DNA of 64,000 bases from Morella rubra. Taxonomy: Eukaryota > Streptophyta > Magnoliopsida > Fagales > Myricaceae. The notes under the pieces were generated by a model that worked only from the letters and a program-made list of their open reading frames with translations, ran no database searches and had not been told where the DNA came from. A program made the translations under genes and the position numbers. Below are positions 59,254-64,000 of the stretch, piece after piece. Position 1 is the stretch's first letter. Each line of letters starts with the position of its first letter. The stretch covers positions 19,417,279 through 19,481,278 of the forward strand of contig CM025852.1 in NCBI GenBank assembly GCA_003952965.2. Reading direction: 5' to 3'.

Positions 59254-61491
59254 ATGGAATCAGAGAGACCCCATCGCACCACAAGCACTACTAGCAGCAG
59301 CACCAGTGAGCTCTTCATCTGCTTCACGTCGCGCCTCTCCACCTCTTCGTCCATGAAGCTCTCCTCCAAATCCATCCTCAGCCCGGGACGTAACAGAGAA
59401 CCGTCCCAAGTCTCTCTCTCCTCCTCTCTAAGCCGAAGACTGAGAAGCAATGGCAGCATGAAGGGTGGCCAGGCCTCGCCAATGTTCCCAACTGGGGGCA
59501 AGAAACGAGGGTGCGGTTTTGAGAACCCAGAGCCCTCGTCCCCCAAAGTGACCTGTATTGGTCAGGTGAGGGTCAAGACAAAGAAGCAGGGGAAAAAGAT
59601 GAGAGCCAGATCGAAAAGAAGAGGCGAAGCGAGCTTTAGGAGAGTGGAGCAGGCAAATACAAGCGCCGTCACACATCAGGAGCTTAGCATTCAGAATAAC
59701 GCGCATAGTCAGTTTCAAAGCCATCAGATTTTACAGCACCAACAGCAGGAGTGCTTGCCGCATCGGAACCAAAGATGGGTGCATCTACCACTAACAATTT
59801 GCGAAGCTTTGAGGGCTTTCAGTGCTGAGTTCAACTGTTTCCTGCCATGCCGGTCTTCGTGCATGACAAGCGAGCGAGAAAAGGAAGAGAAAGCCGCAAG
59901 ATCGGACGGTGATGAGGGCGGGAATGGGAGGTCTTGTGGGGCTGTCTTTGCGAGGTGGCTGGTGGCGATGCAAGATGGTGAAGGCAAGGGGAGGGAGATG
60001 GAGTTAGTGGTGGGCGAGGAAGAAAGAGTCGCGGAGAGGAGTGGGAGCCTGCGGAGGAGGGAGATATTTGATGGGGGATTAGAGATTAAGGAGCAGGTGA
60101 ATGAGGTTCCGGAGGAAGAGGAAGCGAGGGTGAGTATCTGTATTCCGCCAAAGAATGCTTTGTTGCTCATGAGGTGCAGATCTGACCCAGTGAAAATGGC
60201 GGCCCTGGCGAATAAGTTCTGGGGGTCACCGGTTCAGAAAGAAGAGGACATGGATGATAATAAGTTTGAAGACGAGGGTCAGAGAGACGAGGAAGAAGAG
60301 GAAGGGGACGTGGAAGTGGGTGAAGGAAGGGAAGGAAAGGTTGAGGTGGAAACAGAGGTGAAGGGAGATGAGATTCGTGAAAAGAGGGTTTCTGATGGTG
60401 AACAGGATGGAGACCTACAAGAAGGAGGGAAGTTGGGTAGGGAGGAAGAAATTGGGGATGTACAAGAAAATTTCGAAAGAATCCCAGGAGTTACCAATGA
60501 GCTACAAGAACACCCATTAGAGCAAGAAGAAGAAGATAATGACGCCGGAGAAGAAGATGGAGGAGGAGGATTAGAGGGGAACCACGGGATACCAACAGAG
60601 GAATCTGCTTTGAGTTGTTCGTCACCTGAAGTTCTGATAGATCCACAGAGCTCAGAGATGGAAGAAAACATGCCCAAGGTTGTTCAAGAGCATGAGGATG
60701 TCTACGAAAATGTACCTAATGCAGAAAATGAAGAAGAAGAAGAAACAGAAGATGACAAAGGAGCTAGCTTTCCCTCTTCCTCTTTACTATCGATACTGTC
60801 AGGGGAAGAATCCGAAGTGCAAGAAGAACAGCTGCAAGAAGCGAAGCCTGGAGCGTTAGCCGAAGAAGCAGAGGCGTCAGAGGAGGAGAACAATACACCA
60901 GAAGGGCCTTCGGAGGACGGAGAAACAACGACTAATGACATATCCGAACCCGAATTCGTAAATACAGATAAACCGGATGCGGTCGTAGAGTCTGAGGTCC
61001 GAGAAAGTCAACAAAAGTCAGAGAGAGGGGGTTCTGTATTACCGGATTGCTTACTACTGATGATGTGCGAGCCGAAGTTGTCCATGGAGGTTTCCAAAGA
61101 GACCTGGGTTTGCAGCACGGACTTCATACGATGCCTCCCAGAGAGAACCGTCAAACAAACGAACGGAAGAGATCAGGTCAGAAAACTAGTCACCACGGAG
61201 GACTCCTACACTAAGCGCCCGGCAAAACAGCAATTGCAGCCGCCGCGATCTTCATGTTCGTTCCCAGCGGGTTCGGCAGCTCCGAGAGCCGGCGCATCGA
61301 TGGCTAGCGTGATAGAGCAGAAGCTGGTGGGCTCCAAGGGGTACGAGCCATTGGTGCTGACACGGTGCAAATCAGAGCCGATGAGGTCGGCGGCCAAGTT
61401 CGCCTCGGAGAATTGTTTCTGGAAGAATCGGAAGATGGAGCCGCACCGCCCGGCTACGCTTGGGGTGGGCGCGGCTGGAGTCGGTTGCTGA
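59254..61491 (+). CDS. Acidic plant protein of the TRM28 (TON1-recruiting-motif) type
   Basis: Intronless, 745 residues. The frame is open from 59215, but the first ATG is at 59254 (GAAAATGG context), giving MESERPHRTT and the family's N-terminus SELFICFTSRL (19-28), MKLSSKSILSPGR and GGQASPMFPT. A basic block follows (SSPKVTCIGQVRVKTKKQGKKMRARSKRR, about 92-122). Residues about 250-580 are dominated by Glu and Asp and likely disordered. A short motif, LLLxRCxSxPxxxAA...FW-like, occurs at 301-323 and 697-723 and in altered form at 598-618 (DCLLLMMCEPKLSMEVSKET). Plant databases label relatives TRM28 or, misleadingly, SETD1B-like; there is no SET domain. TRM proteins recruit the TON1/TTP complex to cortical microtubules; applying that role here is inference. 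Long antisense frames are by-products of the purine-rich coding strand. Confidence 0.85.
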   Translation: MESERPHRTTSTTSSSTSELFICFTSRLSTSSSMKLSSKSILSPGRNREPSQVSLSSSLSRRLRSNGSMKGGQASPMFPTGGKKRGCGFENPEPSSPKVTCIGQVRVKTKKQGKKMRARSKRRGEASFRRVEQANTSAVTHQELSIQNNAHSQFQSHQILQHQQQECLPHRNQRWVHLPLTICEALRAFSAEFNCFLPCRSSCMTSEREKEEKAARSDGDEGGNGRSCGAVFARWLVAMQDGEGKGREMELVVGEEERVAERSGSLRRREIFDGGLEIKEQVNEVPEEEEARVSICIPPKNALLLMRCRSDPVKMAALANKFWGSPVQKEEDMDDNKFEDEGQRDEEEEEGDVEVGEGREGKVEVETEVKGDEIREKRVSDGEQDGDLQEGGKLGREEEIGDVQENFERIPGVTNELQEHPLEQEEEDNDAGEEDGGGGLEGNHGIPTEESALSCSSPEVLIDPQSSEMEENMPKVVQEHEDVYENVPNAENEEEEETEDDKGASFPSSSLLSILSGEESEVQEEQLQEAKPGALAEEAEASEEENNTPEGPSEDGETTTNDISEPEFVNTDKPDAVVESEVRESQQKSERGGSVLPDCLLLMMCEPKLSMEVSKETWVCSTDFIRCLPERTVKQTNGRDQVRKLVTTEDSYTKRPAKQQLQPPRSSCSFPAGSAAPRAGASMASVIEQKLVGSKGYEPLVLTRCKSEPMRSAAKFASENCFWKNRKMEPHRPATLGVGAAGVGC

Positions 61492-63209
61492 GCCGAGGTA
61501 ATTACGGAAAGCCGGTAAAAGCAAGAGGAAAGTGGGTGGCAAAATTCTAGATAAATGTTTGTACTGTAGGTTTTGCAGAGTACTTTTAATGCTCTACCAT
61601 GTTTGTAAATGTTTGTTCAATGATTTCGGGAGCAATTCTTTTTTCACTTTTCTGTCATTTCATTGTTCTTGAATGATTTGGGTAATAGTTACAAAGTAGA
61701 AATCTGCTCAATTCACTGTCCCTGTGTGTATTGCGGTGGGGGTGATGAATCATAAGCCTTTGGAGGATGATAGAGTGGAGTGCATGTTACACATCGTGTG
61801 TGGGTCAGTTGAGATAAAAGGCAAATCTGAAATAAGTTTTGGTAGTTATATGGTCTAATCAGGCCGGCATCGCCGTTTCTTTGAGCTACAGCTTGTCTGT
61901 GTCTTTCTCATTCTGTGCCTCTATAATATTGTGAAGTTTATGCATTGCAAGGAGAGTTTACCCCCGCATCCCCAAGTTTACAAGGGAAATGCCAAAATCC
62001 TTGCAGACCAGACTTTGTGCGTTCATGTGATTCCTGAGTTTTAAAATCAGTGATTTCTATGGCTGCAGAAGTTAAGTGGAGAGGTTCCAGCCTTTCCAGG
62101 GGTAAGATCTTTCTTTCTTTCTGAGGTGTGATCTGTGGACAAGGACAGAGGTAAATAATGAAACCCAAAAAGAAGAAAAAAGTGGGGCTACTACTTTTGT
62201 ATCAGGGCTTATTGGGCGGGCAGCTTCTTACTGGTCCTATGTGCAGGCAGCAGGAGAGAGTATTACTAGTGGATCCACTGGGACACAGAAGATATTGCTG
62301 GTTGATCTTCAAACTGTGTGTTCGTACTCCTGTAGTTTTGCTCTTTCAGCTTTCCCGGGTTTTTTTTTTTTTACTCTTGACTTACTTTAGTACTTTTTCC
62401 TCCTATGTGGACTGTGGTCTGCGTCGAGTTGGAGTCGTTAAGTCACATCCTTTTCTCTTTTTTGTCCAAACAAATTTAATTAAATCTGAAGACGATAACA
62501 CGAAGGCTTTTAAAGAATAATACTTGGGCATGGAAAGTCAGATCAAAATCAGAGACTGGTGAAGTATAATTATCAGAGATGTCAAAGAATGATTAATTTA
62601 TGTGATTTAAAACATCATTTGTTTGTGGAGAAGACAATTTTGTGGAAAGACTTTCGGGTTTCTTAAATGAGTCCGAGTCACGGGGGGTGGAGATGGCTTG
62701 AAATAAGCCCTGAAGCATTGGATGCTCGTTCAAAGAAAAGCACCAAAAAAACCTATCTAGTCCAAGCTGAAAAGTGATGCCCATCCGGCTATCCCTAATT
62801 GGCAAAGTAGGTTCTGTCCCATAAATCTTGTTCGAAGGTAACAAGTCAACGTTGTTCGACTTCAAATATTGTAAAATAGTATATTTAGTAATCCTGAGGT
62901 GCTACCTAAAAGTACACAGGAAAATAAATATCACTTGGTCGACCCTCCATTTGGGCACCCTCCCAAATGGATGGGCATATGCGGTGTAAAAGCATGCAAC
63001 AAACTGAAGACAAAAGAGAGGCCTTAAAGACGAGTCAAATAAAGGTCTGCCTCTCTTTTTGGTCATGGTTTTCCTTTGCGTTGTGGACTTGTGGTGAGCC
63101 CATTCAACTTTTCAAGTGCAATCCCACCAAACTTGTTCCTCCCGCCAGCTTCAAACGAAAATGCAAGAGCAAGACATGGAGAGAAGGGTATTGCGGCAGG
63201 CTTAGATAG

Positions 63210-63275
63210 AATCCCCCCACCCAAGGGTAGTTTGTGATAAATTACTAATCCCCCCACCCAAGGGTAGTTTGTGAT
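63210..63275 (+). repeat. 29-bp direct repeat with 37-bp period
   Basis: aatccccccacccaagggta and the following gtttgtgat occur identically at 63210-63238 and 63247-63275. Confidence 0.9.
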
Positions 63276-63667
63276 CTCAGAACTGTGATTCCTAGTCCCA
63301 AAGACAAAGTCCTTCCCTTTTTGTTCTTCTGTCGTAACCTGTTGGGTAGCCGACCAAATACTTTTTTGTCTTGGAAATGGAACCTCTGCGTATACTCTCT
63401 CTTTGGCACTGGGTGGTACAATCCCTTTTTATTTCCAAGAGAAAATTACAGGACAGGATATGGCTAGTTCTAAACACACTAGCAAAGTAATTTAAAATTA
63501 CACTTTACCCAATTGAAATATCACTCTCAAACAATTAATTCGATCACTTTTTTAGCTCCTAAACTATTACAATTAGGAAATTACTTGAGGTATTCTCAGT
63601 CTCCGGTTATAGTCTCTTCATGTATAAATAATTTTTTGGAATCATCTTTACGACAAGTCGACAAGTC

Positions 63668-63715
63668 AGATTTACTTAACTTGTATGGTCAGTCAGATTT
63701 ACTTAACCTGTATAG
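63668..63715 (+). repeat. Short tandem duplication
   Basis: gtcagatttacttaac.tgtat occurs twice in tandem with a period of about 27 bases and one difference (acttgtatgg / acctgtatag). Confidence 0.85.
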
Positions 63716-64000
63716 TTTGGAGAGTTGCACTAATTCGAAGTTTATCAATCCGGTAGATGAGTTTCATTCCGGTGAGCAACTGAGTTTCTCCTCATCAATA
63801 AAAAAAAATCCGTCCCAAATATCAATAAATAATATTTTCCCATTGATCTCAAGTAGTATTTTTCTAATGAATTCCTTATAATTTTTACATTTTAATCCTT
63901 CCAAACTTTATTTTTGTAAAACTAGCCCCTTAACATCTAATCTAGCTTTGTCCCTGCTTGTAATGCTGAATTATCAATTTCGTCATTTTAAACTCTAAAA

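Larger units (their letters stand above)
61492..64000. other. TRM28-like 3' UTR and AT-rich spacer to the right edge
   Basis: Probable 3' UTR to about 61680 (aatgctctaccatgtttgtaa region). The rest shows no gene I can support. The 120-codon frame at 62158 begins with a Lys run and has no family resemblance. Two short tandem duplications occur (63210-63275 and 63668-63715). Confidence 0.45.

Noticed and set aside
59724-60941. Long Ser/Pro-rich antisense frames opposite the TRM28-like gene
   Set aside because: They are the expected mirror of a GAG/GAA-rich coding strand (CTC/TTC Ser-Leu-rich antisense) and have no independent support.
62158-62520. 120-codon frame starting with a Lys run
   Set aside because: Low-complexity start, Phe-rich middle from T tracts, no homology recognised.
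1-64000. tRNA, rRNA, CRISPR array, or LTR retrotransposon
   Set aside because: I scanned for T-loop consensus, regularly spaced short repeats and paired long terminal repeats, and saw none that was convincing.

Overview
This window is nuclear DNA of a flowering plant, most likely a eudicot. Genes are split into many short exons by AT-rich GT-AG introns, 5' UTRs are themselves intron-containing, intergenic DNA is very AT-rich, and the repeats are plant MITEs and LINEs. All recognised protein families are conserved plant housekeeping or nuclear proteins. I cannot name the species from sequence alone.

Layout. At the left edge (about 74-970, minus) is a truncated, damaged copy of a RING-H2 E3 ligase gene whose intact relative lies at 21369-23762. 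Then follow, all on the plus strand: an RNA exonuclease 4 homologue (3265-6982, 9 exons), a PDAP1/28-kDa heat- and acid-stable phosphoprotein homologue (8800-14165, 8 exons), a 5 kb MITE-rich spacer, the RING-H2 E3 ligase (TATA at 19280, 5'UTR intron, CDS 21369-23762), the elongation factor ELOF1/ELF1 (26255-27591), a 515-bp MULE-type MITE with a perfect 9-bp target duplication (28916-29430), the SAWADEE homeodomain protein SHH2 (30396-36807, 9 exons), and an RTN4IP1-like mitochondrial oxidoreductase (38019-43666, 7 exons).

From about 43.7 kb to 59 kb the DNA is gene-poor: one possible orphan ORF (48575-48958), a Myb/SANT-like gene disabled by three stop codons (51338-53192), and a nest of LINE fragments (about 53489-55070) in which one element sits inside another. 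An intronless gene for a 745-residue acidic plant protein resembling the TRM28 (TON1-recruiting-motif) group follows (59254-61491), then 2.5 kb of AT-rich spacer to the right edge.

The genes do not form a pathway. Several act in the nucleus (REX4, ELOF1, SHH2, RING E3), but plant genes are individually transcribed and I see no evidence of a functional cluster. The exon models were built by hand from splice consensus, frame continuity and family similarity; all reading frames close without gaps. The most unusual features are a three-fold degenerate repeat in the RING gene's leader intron, the nested LINEs, the nonsense-riddled Myb/SANT gene, a 102-nt stop-free intron carrying a (CT)n tract in REX4, and a repeated short motif in the TRM28-like protein. 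I did not find a clearly novel multi-gene system.
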